DNA of 64,000 bases from Streptomyces poonensis (GTDB taxonomy: Bacteria > Actinomycetota > Actinomycetes > Streptomycetales > Streptomycetaceae): positions 1 through 64,000 of the forward strand of contig NZ_BMVW01000007.1 of assembly GCF_014650915.1 (NCBI RefSeq). Direction: 5' to 3'. Shown here one piece after another: positions 25,867 through 33,890 of the stretch. The notes beneath the pieces were generated by a model. It was not told the DNA's origin and searched no databases. It worked only from the letters and a program-made list of their open reading frames with translations. Numbering within the stretch: position 1 is the stretch's first letter; every line of letters starts with the position of its first letter. The translations under genes were made by a program, and so were the position numbers.

Positions 25867-27993
25867 TCAGCCAGTGGGGCCGGGCCGGAGAGGGGCGTGC
25901 GGCGAGGGCCCGGGCGGGGTGAGGGCTTCAGCGATGCCGGTGTCGAGGTCGGTGTCGTAGCCGGCGTCGAAGGCGGTCTGGTAGGTGGCGTCGCCGATGA
26001 GGTGGCGGGCCTGCTTCTCGCATGCGGTGCGGGCGGCGACGAGTTCGGGGATGCCCGCCTGGGGGGTGCCGACGGTGTGCCAGACCTGCTCGGCGAGGCC
26101 GAGGAGGCGGGCCGCCTGTTCGGTCCGGCCAGAGGCGATGGCGGCGGAGGCGAGCAGGTCGGTGGTCATGGCGATGCCCATGTCGTCGTGGAGGCGCTGC
26201 TTGCCGGCGAGGGCGGTACGGGCATGGGCTGCGGCCTCCGACGCGCGTCCCAGTCCGAGTGCGGCAAGGGCGCGCATGTAGTCGCCCCAGGCGCGGGACC
26301 AGGTCTCTCCGCGCCGGGCGCACTCGGCGCACAGGTCGTCGGCGGTGGCCAGGGCGTCGGTGAACTGTCCGAGGTGGTTGTGGACGAGGGCTTGCGTGTT
26401 GCGTGCCATGACCCAGGCCGCGTGGTATCGGCCGTCGGCCGGCGGGGCGGGCGGCAGATCGGCAAGCACCTTGGCCGCCTGCGTGTGCCGGCCGCTCACC
26501 GTCAGGCTGGCGCCTTCCAGAGTGAGGACGGCAACCGCGGTGGTTGCGTCGGCTTCCTCGGCCACGGCCTGCTGGAACGCGGTGGCGAGACGGCTGCCGG
26601 CCTCAGTGTCGCCCTGGACGAGAGCGACGAGGCTCGCGGCCCACAGCGCCTTGGCACGCGCGGGGCTCGAAGCCTGCTCCAGGGCCAGGGCCTGCTCCAG
26701 GTAGTGGCGGCCGTCCCGGGCGAAGCCGCAGGCGTACCAGAGGAACCCCAGCGCACCGCCCATCTCCAGTGCGGTGCGCCCGTCCTTCTCGGCGAGGCAG
26801 AAGTCCAGCGCGGCACGCAGGTTGGCGTATTCGGCGCTCATCCGGTCCTTCGAGGCCGTCTGGCCGGGCCCGGACCAGGCGGCATCCGCCTCGTGGGCCA
26901 GGGTCAGGTAGTGGTCACGGTGGCGGCGGCGCGCCGCCTGTTCCTCGCCCAGGCCCCGCAGCCAGAAGGCGCCGAACTCGCGGATGGTGTCCAGCATCCG
27001 GTACCGCTCGCCGCCCCCGGTGGGCACCCAGGTCAGGATCGACTTCTCCACCAGCGCGGCCAGCAGCGCCGGCACCTCTTCCCCGGGCAGCTGCGCGTCG
27101 GCGCAGACCTGCCGGGCGGCCTCGGCGTCGAAGGTGTCGGCGAACACGGACAGCCTCGCCCACAGCAACCGCTCGGCGGGGGTGCACAGCTGGTGGCTCC
27201 AGCCGATCGCGGTGCGCAGGGCCTGGTGCCAGGGCGGGTCGGCGTCGTAGTCCGGGCCGTCGGTGGTGCCGAGGATCGCGTAGCGGTCGTCCAGGCGCCG
27301 GTTCAGCTCGGGCAGTGGTATCTCGCGCAGGCGGGCCGCGGCCAGCTCCAGGGCGAGGGGCAGCCCTTCCAGGCGGCGGCACAGGGCGGCCAGCTCGGCG
27401 CGGTTGGCGTCGGTGACGGTGAAGCCGGGCACGGCCTGTGCGGCCCGGTCGGCCAGCAGCAGTACCGAGTCCGCCGCCTCGTCGTCGTCGGCCCCGGGGA
27501 CCGGGAGCGGGTCGAGGGCGAGCATCTCCTCGCAGGCCAGGTCGAGCGGGCAGCGGCTGGTGGCCAGGATCCGCAGGCCCGGGGCGACGGTCAGCAGCGT
27601 TGCCGCCATCTCCCGGCAGTCCTCCGCCAGGTGTTCGCAGGTGTCCCACACCAGCAGCGCCTGCCGCCCGGCCAGGTACTCGGCGACCACCTCCAGCATG
27701 GGCCGGGTGGTCTGGTCGGCCAGCGGCAGCGTCTCGGCGATGGCGTACGGCAGCGCCTCCATGCCCGCGCTGAGCGGGGACAGCTCCACCCACCACGCCC
27801 CGTCCGCGAAGCCCGGTTGCAGCTCGCCCGCGACCCGCCGGGCCAGCCGGGTCTTGCCCACCCCGCCCACGCCCGTCACCGTCACCAGCCGCGACCGCCC
27901 ACACAGCCGGGCCACCTGGTCCAGCTCCGACCGCCGTCCTACCAGCTGGTTCGTCTCCTTGGGCAGGTTGCCCAACCGCCGCTCCGCCGCCAC
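25867..27993 (-). CDS. STAND NTPase with TPR-like C-terminal half, copy 4
   Basis: A 708-aa paralog. P-loop GVGGVGKTRL; Walker B LLVWDTCEHLAEDC with Asp at 117. It is a mosaic: the DRYAILGTTDGPDYDADPP stretch matches copy 1, GEEVPALLAALVEKSILTW matches copy 2, and the C-terminal TPR part matches copy 3. Residues 150-155 read CPLDLACEE where the others have RPLGL, so the sensor loop has changed. Start GTG 27993 with GGGAAGGGGCC upstream. No DNA-binding domain. Upstream lies a fourth conserved block but no phosphatase; the block runs straight into the NmrA gene. Confidence 0.87.
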   Translation of the reverse strand: MAAERRLGNLPKETNQLVGRRSELDQVARLCGRSRLVTVTGVGGVGKTRLARRVAGELQPGFADGAWWVELSPLSAGMEALPYAIAETLPLADQTTRPMLEVVAEYLAGRQALLVWDTCEHLAEDCREMAATLLTVAPGLRILATSRCPLDLACEEMLALDPLPVPGADDDEAADSVLLLADRAAQAVPGFTVTDANRAELAALCRRLEGLPLALELAAARLREIPLPELNRRLDDRYAILGTTDGPDYDADPPWHQALRTAIGWSHQLCTPAERLLWARLSVFADTFDAEAARQVCADAQLPGEEVPALLAALVEKSILTWVPTGGGERYRMLDTIREFGAFWLRGLGEEQAARRRHRDHYLTLAHEADAAWSGPGQTASKDRMSAEYANLRAALDFCLAEKDGRTALEMGGALGFLWYACGFARDGRHYLEQALALEQASSPARAKALWAASLVALVQGDTEAGSRLATAFQQAVAEEADATTAVAVLTLEGASLTVSGRHTQAAKVLADLPPAPPADGRYHAAWVMARNTQALVHNHLGQFTDALATADDLCAECARRGETWSRAWGDYMRALAALGLGRASEAAAHARTALAGKQRLHDDMGIAMTTDLLASAAIASGRTEQAARLLGLAEQVWHTVGTPQAGIPELVAARTACEKQARHLIGDATYQTAFDAGYDTDLDTGIAEALTPPGPSPHAPLRPGPTG

Positions 27994-28133
27994 GCTACGG
28001 CCCCTTCCCGATCCCGCCGCGGTTCCTCAACCGCCGTGTGTGGCTCGGTGCTAGCAGCAGGCTGAGCCCGTCCGCAGGAGTTCGGCCACATCGCTCACGC
28101 CTCGCCACCAGGAGTGGGAAAGTGCTCCGCGCC
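27994..28133 (-). promoter_or_regulatory. Conserved upstream block of NTPase copy 4
   Basis: Fourth and most diverged copy, with TGCTAGCA at 28049-28056 and GTGGGAAAGTGCTCCGCGCC ending at 28132. The next bases are the stop codon of the NmrA gene, so a phosphatase gene appears to have been removed precisely between the block and that gene. Confidence 0.65.
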
Positions 28134-29000
28134 TCACCCTGTCGGCTGCTCGCGCCCGACGCCCTCCCGAAGGAGGACGGTGCGCAGGTCGTGCGGAGGA
28201 CGGCCGGTAAGTCGCTCGACGGTGTCCGTGGTGCGGTCCTCGGAGCCCTCGGCGATGGCCTGGTCCATGGCGGCCAGCATCGCGGCGAACTCCGCGGGGA
28301 TGCCTGCGGCGCGCGTCAGGTGGTCGCGCATCCCCTCGTACGTCAGCCGCTGGTGGGCCACGGGTCGGCCGGTGACGTCGGCGTAGACCGCGGCGACGTC
28401 GTCGTAGCTCAGTGCCTCGGGGCCGGTCAGGACCAGGTCAGTGCCGGGGGCGGTCGCATCGGTGAGGGCGTGAACGGCGACGGCCGCGATGTCGTCCGCG
28501 TCGACGAAGCCGACACGACCGTCGCCGGTCGCCGTCAGGACGGTGCCGTTCTCACGGAGGGTGGTGGCGTGGGCGTGGTCCCCGGTGAAGTTCTGCATGA
28601 ACCACGAGGGCCGGAGCACGGCCCATTCCTCGAACAGGCCGGGCAGGACCTGGTGCACGGCTCCGACGGCCGGGCCTCCGGCCGGGACGGCCGAGGAGCT
28701 GAGCAGCACCGCGCGGCGCACTCCGCCGGCGCGGGCCTGCTTCAGAAACGGCAGCATGACGGTGGCCGGGTCGGGGTCGCCCACCGGCGGGACGAGGTAG
28801 ACGCGGTCGGCTTCGGCGAGGGCGTCGTCGAAGGTGGCGGGGGCGTACCAGTCGAAGCGGACGGCTTCGGCGCCCGGGACCGGGGTGGCGCGCCGGGAGG
28901 CGGCCTTCACGCGGTGCCCGGCAGCGAGGAGTTGTGCGGCGGTACGGCTGCCGGTGGTGCCCGTCGCGCCGATGACGAGAGTGGTGCCGGTGGCGGTCAT
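28134..29000 (-). CDS. NmrA-like NAD(P)-binding oxidoreductase
   Basis: A 288-aa atypical SDR of the NmrA/quinone-oxidoreductase type. Rossmann motif LVIGATGTTGSRTAAQLL at the start; then DWYAPATFDDALAEADRVYL, the LRPSWFMQNF signature, and VDADDIAAVAV, all usual for the family. There is no catalytic YxxxK. Enzymes of this kind reduce quinones or sense NAD(P)H. The start ATG overlaps the stop of the NTF2-like gene by 4 bp. The operon lies opposite a TetR gene with two operator palindromes in between. Confidence 0.9.
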   Translation of the reverse strand: MTATGTTLVIGATGTTGSRTAAQLLAAGHRVKAASRRATPVPGAEAVRFDWYAPATFDDALAEADRVYLVPPVGDPDPATVMLPFLKQARAGGVRRAVLLSSSAVPAGGPAVGAVHQVLPGLFEEWAVLRPSWFMQNFTGDHAHATTLRENGTVLTATGDGRVGFVDADDIAAVAVHALTDATAPGTDLVLTGPEALSYDDVAAVYADVTGRPVAHQRLTYEGMRDHLTRAAGIPAEFAAMLAAMDQAIAEGSEDRTTDTVERLTGRPPHDLRTVLLREGVGREQPTG

Positions 29001-29461
29001 CGGGCGCTCCCGACGAAGTCGGCGGCCGGGTCCTGCACGGCGAGGGGGTTCCAGTAGTCGCGGTAGGCGGTGATGCGGTCGTCCCGGACGGTCACGACGG
29101 CGACGTACGTCATGTCGTACGGACTGTCCGTCTGCACCAGGCGGCCGACCGCGCGCATCTCGACCACGATGGTTCCCGGGTCGGTGGTCTGGTGGATCGT
29201 CACGTCGGGGAAGTCGTGCAGGTCGATGTGGTCCGGGTAGTCGCGCATGTACGCCGCGACGGCCGCCCGCCCCTCCAGCCGGCGCGGCCAGCCCTCCGGG
29301 GCGAACGGGAACTCCATGACGCCGTCCTCGGCCCACAGGCCGAGCCAGGCGTCGATGTCCTTCTCCAGTAGCAGGCGCAGACCGTGACGGAAGAGATCGG
29401 CGGGTGTGGTGGGGGCGTGGGTGGAGGTGCTCGTCGCGTTCGAGGGCATGGCTGTCTCCAT
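28997..29461 (-). CDS. SnoaL/NTF2-like protein
   Basis: About 154 aa (150 from the alternative ATG at 29449). The cone-shaped NTF2-like fold is suggested by DLFRHGLRLLLEKDIDAWLGLWAEDGVMEFPF at its start, the GRAAVAAYMRDYP helix, and VVTVRDDRITAYRDYWNPLA at the end, as in SnoaL-type isomerases/cyclases and small ketosteroid isomerase relatives. The substrate is unknown. It is translated first in a two-gene operon with the NmrA-like gene (4-bp overlap) and is probably repressed by the divergent TetR protein. Confidence 0.87.
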   Translation of the reverse strand: METAMPSNATSTSTHAPTTPADLFRHGLRLLLEKDIDAWLGLWAEDGVMEFPFAPEGWPRRLEGRAAVAAYMRDYPDHIDLHDFPDVTIHQTTDPGTIVVEMRAVGRLVQTDSPYDMTYVAVVTVRDDRITAYRDYWNPLAVQDPAADFVGSAR

Positions 29462-29472
29462 GGCGTACGATG

Positions 29473-29523
29473 CGGACCGGCGGTCCGGTTAACGTGGAGA
29501 CGAAGATACGGACCGCCGGTCCG
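29473..29523. promoter_or_regulatory. Twin palindromic operators for the TetR regulator
   Basis: Two 15-bp palindromes, CGGACCGGCGGTCCG (29473-29487) and CGGACCGCCGGTCCG (29509-29523), centres 36 bp apart, between the divergent NTF2-like and TetR genes. Each is a perfect 7+1+7 repeat. Binding by the adjacent TetR protein would control both directions. Confidence 0.87.
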
Positions 29524-29561
29524 GATTGCAACCCCGCCCCTCGCCGCTGGAAAGGAACCAC

Positions 29562-30164
29562 ATGGCCGATCGCAAGCCGCGCAAGGACGCCGCCCGCAAC
29601 CGGGCCTCCCTGCTCGCCGCCGCAGAGGAGCTCTTCGCGAGCCGCGCACGCCCCGAGGACGTGACCATGTCCGACGTCGCGGCGGCGGCGGGGGTCGGCA
29701 AGGGGACGTTGTTCCGCGCGTTCGGTGACCGCACGGGGCTGATCCGTGCGCTGTACGCGGCGCGGCTGGAGCCGGTCGAGGAGGCCGTGACCACGGGACC
29801 GCCACCGCTGGGACCTGACACCCCGCCGCTGGAGCGCGTACCCGCTGTGCTGGACGCCCTGCTGTGCCTCAAGATCGACAACCGTCACCTCGCGCTGGCG
29901 CTGGAGGCGACGGGCAGCGACAGTCCCTACGACGCGGACCACTACGACCGGTGGCACGCCCTGCTGAGGGGCGCGCTGGAGCAGGTGCCCGGGTTCGGTG
30001 GCGGCGACGGCTCCGGTGACTTCGCCGCGCATGCGTTGCTGGCCGCCGTACGGGCCGACCTGGTGGAGCACTTGGTGGGGGTGCGGGGGGTGGAGCGGGA
30101 GCGGTTGCGGAGCCAGCTGGCCGACTTCACGGCGCGGGTGCTGGGTCAGCGTTCGGAGGCGTAG
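29562..30164 (+). CDS. TetR-family transcriptional regulator
   Basis: A 200-aa repressor. The N-terminal HTH runs RNRASLLAAAEELFASR to VTMSDVAAAAGVGKGTLFRAFGDRTGL; the C-terminal ligand domain is variable. ATG 29562 stands behind GAAAGGA. It is transcribed away from the SnoaL-like/NmrA-like operon, with two operator palindromes between, so it most likely represses that operon and itself until a small ligand binds. Its last 19 bp overlap the convergent DUF397 gene. Confidence 0.92.
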   Translation: MADRKPRKDAARNRASLLAAAEELFASRARPEDVTMSDVAAAAGVGKGTLFRAFGDRTGLIRALYAARLEPVEEAVTTGPPPLGPDTPPLERVPAVLDALLCLKIDNRHLALALEATGSDSPYDADHYDRWHALLRGALEQVPGFGGGDGSGDFAAHALLAAVRADLVEHLVGVRGVERERLRSQLADFTARVLGQRSEA

Positions 30165-30358
30165 GGCAGGAACGCCGCCCAGGCGGTGGGGGTGAGGGTG
30201 AGGCGGGGGCCTCGGGGGTTCTTGGAGTCGCGGACGAGGATGTGGGCGGGGGGTGCTGCCACTTCTACGCAGGACGGGCCGTCAGCTGTGCTGTAGCTGC
30301 TCTTTATCCACTTCAGCTCGGTGCCGGTACCGGTTCCGGCAGAGGGCTTGACGGTCAT
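30146..30358 (-). CDS. DUF397 protein (partner of WhiJ-type regulator)
   Basis: A 70-aa protein with the complete DUF397 pattern: WIKSSYSTADGPSCVEVA, then ILVRDSKNPRGPRLTLTPTAWAAF split over the chain. Its start overlaps the stop of the XRE gene by 4 bp. Such small proteins are encoded with XRE/DUF5753 regulators in dozens of copies per Streptomyces genome, WhiJ being the known case, and are thought to antagonise or complete the regulator. Confidence 0.93.
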   Translation of the reverse strand: MTVKPSAGTGTGTELKWIKSSYSTADGPSCVEVAAPPAHILVRDSKNPRGPRLTLTPTAWAAFLPYASER

Positions 30359-31179
30359 GACTCTCCCAGCACTTTCTCGATGAAGGCCAGTGACTCCCGT
30401 GGCGCGAGAGCCTGCGCCCGGATAATCCCGTAGCGCATGTCGAGCACCGTGGTTTCTTTCGGGTCGGTGATCACACGGTTGGTGAGTTGCACTTCGTACA
30501 GGCCGACAGCCGTCCCGGTCTTGAGCTTGAGCAGTCGGAACGAGCCGTCGATGCCAGCGTTCTCCTCGCGGCTGAGGGGCAGGACCTGGAGATCGACATT
30601 GCGTGACCGGGCCGCCGCCAACAGGCGTTCGAGTTGGGCGCGCATCACCATCCTGCCCCCGATCGAGCGGCGAAGCGTCGCCTCGCACAGCACGAAGCTG
30701 AACAAGGGCTCAGCTTTCAGGGCCTCTTGCCGGGCCAGACGCGCGGTGACCCGCCGTTCCAGCTCCTCCTCCGGGAACGGCGGGCGGCGAGAGGTGAAGA
30801 CGGCTCGTGCGTAGTCCTCGGTCTGGAGCAGGCCGTCCACGACCGAGTTGTTGTACGAGCAGATCTCGACGGCCCCCGCCTCCAGGCGTTTCACGTCCCG
30901 CACCTTCTTCGGGTACCGGACCTCCGCCACGTCCTCCTTCAGCGCCGCGATCCTGCCGCTCGCCGCGAGTGCCTCGTCCGCCTGGTCCAAGTACTCGGGC
31001 CGGGGGATGCGCCGTCCACGCTCCACCGACGAGACCTGTTCCTCCCCGTACCCGATCGCCGCTCCGAACTCCGCCTGTGTGAGGCCGGCCGCCTCGCGCC
31101 ACAGCTTCAGCTGCCGCGCGACCGTCCGCACCACGGCCCCGGCCTCGTCGTCCTCCAGCTCCGCATCCCAGTCGTTCAT
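30355..31179 (-). CDS. XRE regulator with DUF5753 (WhiJ-like)
   Basis: A 274-aa protein: Cro/C1-type HTH at about residues 19-75 (LKLWREAAGLTQAEFGAAIG, then QVSSVERGRR) followed by the DUF5753 domain (NSVVDGLLQTEDYARAVF, FVLCEATLRRSIGG, LPLSREENAGIDGSF). It forms a translationally coupled pair with the DUF397 gene. A HATPase gene, normally third member of such sets, lies next door on the other strand but is frameshifted. Confidence 0.93.
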   Translation of the reverse strand: MNDWDAELEDDEAGAVVRTVARQLKLWREAAGLTQAEFGAAIGYGEEQVSSVERGRRIPRPEYLDQADEALAASGRIAALKEDVAEVRYPKKVRDVKRLEAGAVEICSYNNSVVDGLLQTEDYARAVFTSRRPPFPEEELERRVTARLARQEALKAEPLFSFVLCEATLRRSIGGRMVMRAQLERLLAAARSRNVDLQVLPLSREENAGIDGSFRLLKLKTGTAVGLYEVQLTNRVITDPKETTVLDMRYGIIRAQALAPRESLAFIEKVLGES

Positions 31180-31358
31180 GTCCGCCGCCCTCTCCCGCCG
31201 AGCCGTTCTCTGTCCAACGCGCGCGCCCGCAGCCGGTCATGCCGTACCGCCCGGACGGATTCGGGTGCTACCCGGACAGCCATCCGTCGCACGGGGGCAC
31301 CTTCTTCACAGGTTACGCAGGTGTGAACACGCTGAGTGATGTGAATGTGCAAAGCGCC

Positions 31359-31918
31359 ATGCCTGATGTCCCGTCCCCGCTGCACCGGTTCACCGTGCCG
31401 CTCTCCGCCACGCGTCGTGGCGCGCGCCTCGCCCGGCTGCTTGCGACCGAGCGACTGCTGGACTGGGGCTGCGGCCCGACCCGGCCCGGCTCGTCGTCGC
31501 GGAGCTCGCCGCGAACGCCGTACTGCACGGCCGCGTCCTCGGCCGCAGCTTCCGCCTCACCCTTTCCGTCCTGGAGTCCGGCACGCTGCGTATCGAGGTG
31601 GCCGACACTCGCGGCGATCAGTTGCCGGTGCTGTCGTCGTCAGGTCGCGAAGGACTTCCCGAGGGAGGGCGCGGCCTGCTTCTCGTCGAGGAGTTGGCGG
31701 ACCGATGGGGCGTTCAGGCCGGGCCGGTACCGCTGAAGACCGTATGGGCCGAACTCGATCTTGGAGTCTCCGCCTCGCGGGAGCCCTCGCGTCCGGAGCC
31801 CGGAAACACGGGAGCCGGTGGTGCGGCGGCCGGGGCGGCGGGCGGTCAAGGAGTAAAGAACGTGGGGAAAGGACCCTCCCAACCAGCCAAACCTCTCGTA
31901 CGTCACCCACGGGGGTGA
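31359..31918 (+). pseudogene. Frameshifted HATPase (RsbW/anti-sigma-like) gene
   Basis: A histidine-kinase-like ATPase of the small regulatory type. Frame one reads MPDVPSPLHRFTVPLSATRR to TERLLDWG; the match then continues in another frame as LRPDPARLVVAELAANAVLHG (N box), LRIEVADTRGDQLP (G1) and GGRGLLLVEELADRWGV (G2) to a TGA at 31918. Adding one G to the run GGGG near 31466 restores a single frame (GAC TGG GGG CTG CGG). Either the gene is inactive or the base is a sequencing slip. The last ~45 residues are Gly/Ala-rich. Start ATG 31359 is tentative. Confidence 0.8.
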
Positions 31919-32017
31919 AGTCGGACGATCTGGCTGGCGCGTCGGCGGAGCGGCCGGGCAGGCTCGGCCCGGAGAGCTTCACGAGACCGAACTTCAGACA
32001 ATCCGCAGACATGCGAC

Positions 32018-32053
32018 GGCCCCCGCCGGGACTTGCACTCCCGGGCGAGGGCC
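32018..32053 (+). other. Leader hairpin before the replication-initiator-like gene
   Basis: GGCCCCCGCCGGGA (32018-32031) and TCCCGGGCGAGGGCC (32039-32053) pair over about 13 bp with one bulge, leaving the loop CTTGCAC. The start codon follows 30 bp later, and the only purine-rich site, AAGGAAGAC, lies rather far from it and inside a second small inverted repeat with CCTTCC. A structured leader that controls translation is possible. Confidence 0.5.
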
Positions 32054-32082
32054 TGACCACCAAGGAAGACAGGCCTTCCCTC

Positions 32083-33114
32083 ATGGCTGTGCGCAAGACT
32101 AACGCTGCCGTACGTCCGCATCCCGCTGTTGCGCGATCCGGCAGCCCTTCGGGTGTCATCCAGCTCAAGGCGTACCAGCCGGAGCGGTACACGATCATCG
32201 GCAACCACCTCGCCCAACACCGCGAGTTGTCCCTCGTCGCCATGGGGCTGGCCCTGCACATCCTGTCGTTGCCCGACGGCGCGGCCGTCGACATCCGTAC
32301 TCTGACCAGCCGCTTTCCCGAAGGACGCGACCGGATCGCGTTCGCGCTGCGAGAGCTGGAGGCGCACGGGTACTTCGAGCGGGTGCGGGAGCGCACAGGC
32401 GCGGGGCAGGTGGTGACGCGTACGTACGCGCATCACGTTCCGGGGCGTACGACTCGGACGACTGAGCCGGTGGTCCGGGATTCGGCAGTCCGTGAGCCGG
32501 TGCGCGAGCAGGTGCCGGAGCCGGAGCCCGGCCGGGTCGTCGAACTGGAGCCCGTGACCGTGCCCGGAGACGAGCCCGAGCGGGAGGCTCCTCCTCCTGG
32601 CGAAGCAGAGCCCGTATCGGCCCCCGAGCCGTCGGAGCCACCCGCCGAGGATGCGGCACCCGGGCCTCACCACGAAGAGGCCGTCGTCGCGCTCACGCGG
32701 GCACGCAAGCTCGACAAGCGGATCATGCTTTCTGAACGGGACGTGCAGCGTCTCGCGCCGGCCGCCGCCGAATGGATCGCCCGTGGGGTCGGTCGGGTAG
32801 CCCTGATGCAAGTGCTGAGCGATCGGCTGCCGCCCGAGGTGCACAATCCGGCCGCGCTGGTCGCCCACCGTCTGAGGGAGTGGCTGCCACCGTCGTTGCC
32901 GTCCACGGCGGACACCATCGTGGTCTCACGGGAGGACAGGGATGCCGCTCCGCTGCCTCGACAGGAGCTTTGGCGGGACTGCGAAGGCGACTGCGGGTGC
33001 GTCATCCACAGCTCGGGACCGGAGCGAATGTGCCGAGACTGTCGTGCCGCCCGGACGGCTGCCCCTGATCCGGACCTGGTCTGTACCGAGGTCAGTAGGG
33101 CGATCGCGCTGTAA
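32083..33114 (+). CDS. HTH protein resembling plasmid replication initiators
   Basis: A 343-aa protein. Residues about 40-105 form a winged helix of the replication-initiator/DnaD-like sort (YTIIGNHLAQHRELSLVAMG, TSRFPEGRDRIAFALRELEA), then a Glu/Pro/Val-rich linker (about 130-205), a second helical domain (LDKRIMLSERDVQRLAPAA), and a Cys-rich tail with CEGDCGC and CRDCRAA that may bind zinc. Relatives are common beside DUF397/XRE sets in Streptomyces and are annotated only as helix-turn-helix proteins. ATG 32083 is used; a GTG at 32089 is possible. Its last 23 bp overlap the convergent methyltransferase gene. Confidence 0.82.
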   Translation: MAVRKTNAAVRPHPAVARSGSPSGVIQLKAYQPERYTIIGNHLAQHRELSLVAMGLALHILSLPDGAAVDIRTLTSRFPEGRDRIAFALRELEAHGYFERVRERTGAGQVVTRTYAHHVPGRTTRTTEPVVRDSAVREPVREQVPEPEPGRVVELEPVTVPGDEPEREAPPPGEAEPVSAPEPSEPPAEDAAPGPHHEEAVVALTRARKLDKRIMLSERDVQRLAPAAAEWIARGVGRVALMQVLSDRLPPEVHNPAALVAHRLREWLPPSLPSTADTIVVSREDRDAAPLPRQELWRDCEGDCGCVIHSSGPERMCRDCRAARTAAPDPDLVCTEVSRAIAL

Positions 33115-33757
33115 CCACGATTGTCCCCATCCCCTGGTCACCCGGTGCCGGAAGGCATGTCGCCCGCACGTCCGTGAAGCCGTGGCGACGCGCCAGCTCG
33201 GCCCATGCCGCAGGGGAATAGCACCAGCGGTCGACGGTCATCTCCGTGCCCCCGGGCCCCTTCCCGTACATCAGCTGGCGGCCATGTAGGTGAGCGGCGG
33301 TCTCGCCGTGCGAGAAGGCGAACAGGCCGCCAGCTGTCAGCCGCTTGGCGACGAGCGGGAACAGTTCCTCGGGGTCCGTGAACCACACGGCGCCCCAGAT
33401 GGAGAACACCGCGTCGTACGTCTCGTCGGTCTCCCTTAGGTACGAGCAGGCTTCCGCTTCCACAAATGTCAGCCCGGGGACGTCCTTCCACCACCGACGG
33501 GCCCGCTCGATCTGAACGGGGGAGAGGTCCACCGCCGTGACGCGTACTCCTTGACCGGCCAGCCAGGACGCTTCCCGGCCCTCGGCTGCTCCCAGCTCCA
33601 GAGCGGTACCTGGTCGCCCCAGCAGCTCGGCACCAGGTCCATGACCCTCGTACTGCGTCCACTCGAAAGCGGTCACGTCGGGGGCCGGAGACGGTCCGTC
33701 GCGGTCCGGTTTGTAGCGGTCCCAGAAGAGGACGGGGTCATGTGACGTGTGGGGCAT
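33092..33757 (-). CDS. SAM-dependent methyltransferase (class I)
   Basis: A 221-aa Rossmann-fold methyltransferase. Motif I is ALELGAAEGREASWLA, the acidic loop of motif II TAVDLSPVQIERA, and motif IV DAVFSIWGAVWFTDPEE. The N-terminus contains LFWDRYKPDRDGPSP, typical of small-molecule methyltransferases of Streptomyces. Acceptor unknown. It is downstream of the glycine-rich-domain-like gene on the same strand, but a hairpin at 33835-33880 separates them. Confidence 0.9.
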   Translation of the reverse strand: MPHTSHDPVLFWDRYKPDRDGPSPAPDVTAFEWTQYEGHGPGAELLGRPGTALELGAAEGREASWLAGQGVRVTAVDLSPVQIERARRWWKDVPGLTFVEAEACSYLRETDETYDAVFSIWGAVWFTDPEELFPLVAKRLTAGGLFAFSHGETAAHLHGRQLMYGKGPGGTEMTVDRWCYSPAAWAELARRHGFTDVRATCLPAPGDQGMGTIVVTARSPY

Positions 33758-33834
33758 GTGCTTCCTCACGCGGGTGCGGAACGGTGCTGGCGCCGCACCG
33801 TATCCGGAACACATCCACGACACGCCCTGCAGAC

Positions 33835-33880
33835 CTGAACGGGTCGGGGCATCCGCGGAGGGAGGCCCCGACCCGTTCAG
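33835..33880 (-). terminator. Hairpin terminator after the glycine-rich-domain-like gene
   Basis: Perfect 16-bp inverted repeat, CTGAACGGGTCGGGGC (33835-33850) and its complement (33865-33880), 14-base loop, ten bases past the stop codon at 33891. It should reduce read-through into the methyltransferase gene. Confidence 0.85.
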
Positions 33881-33890
33881 GCGTGACCGG

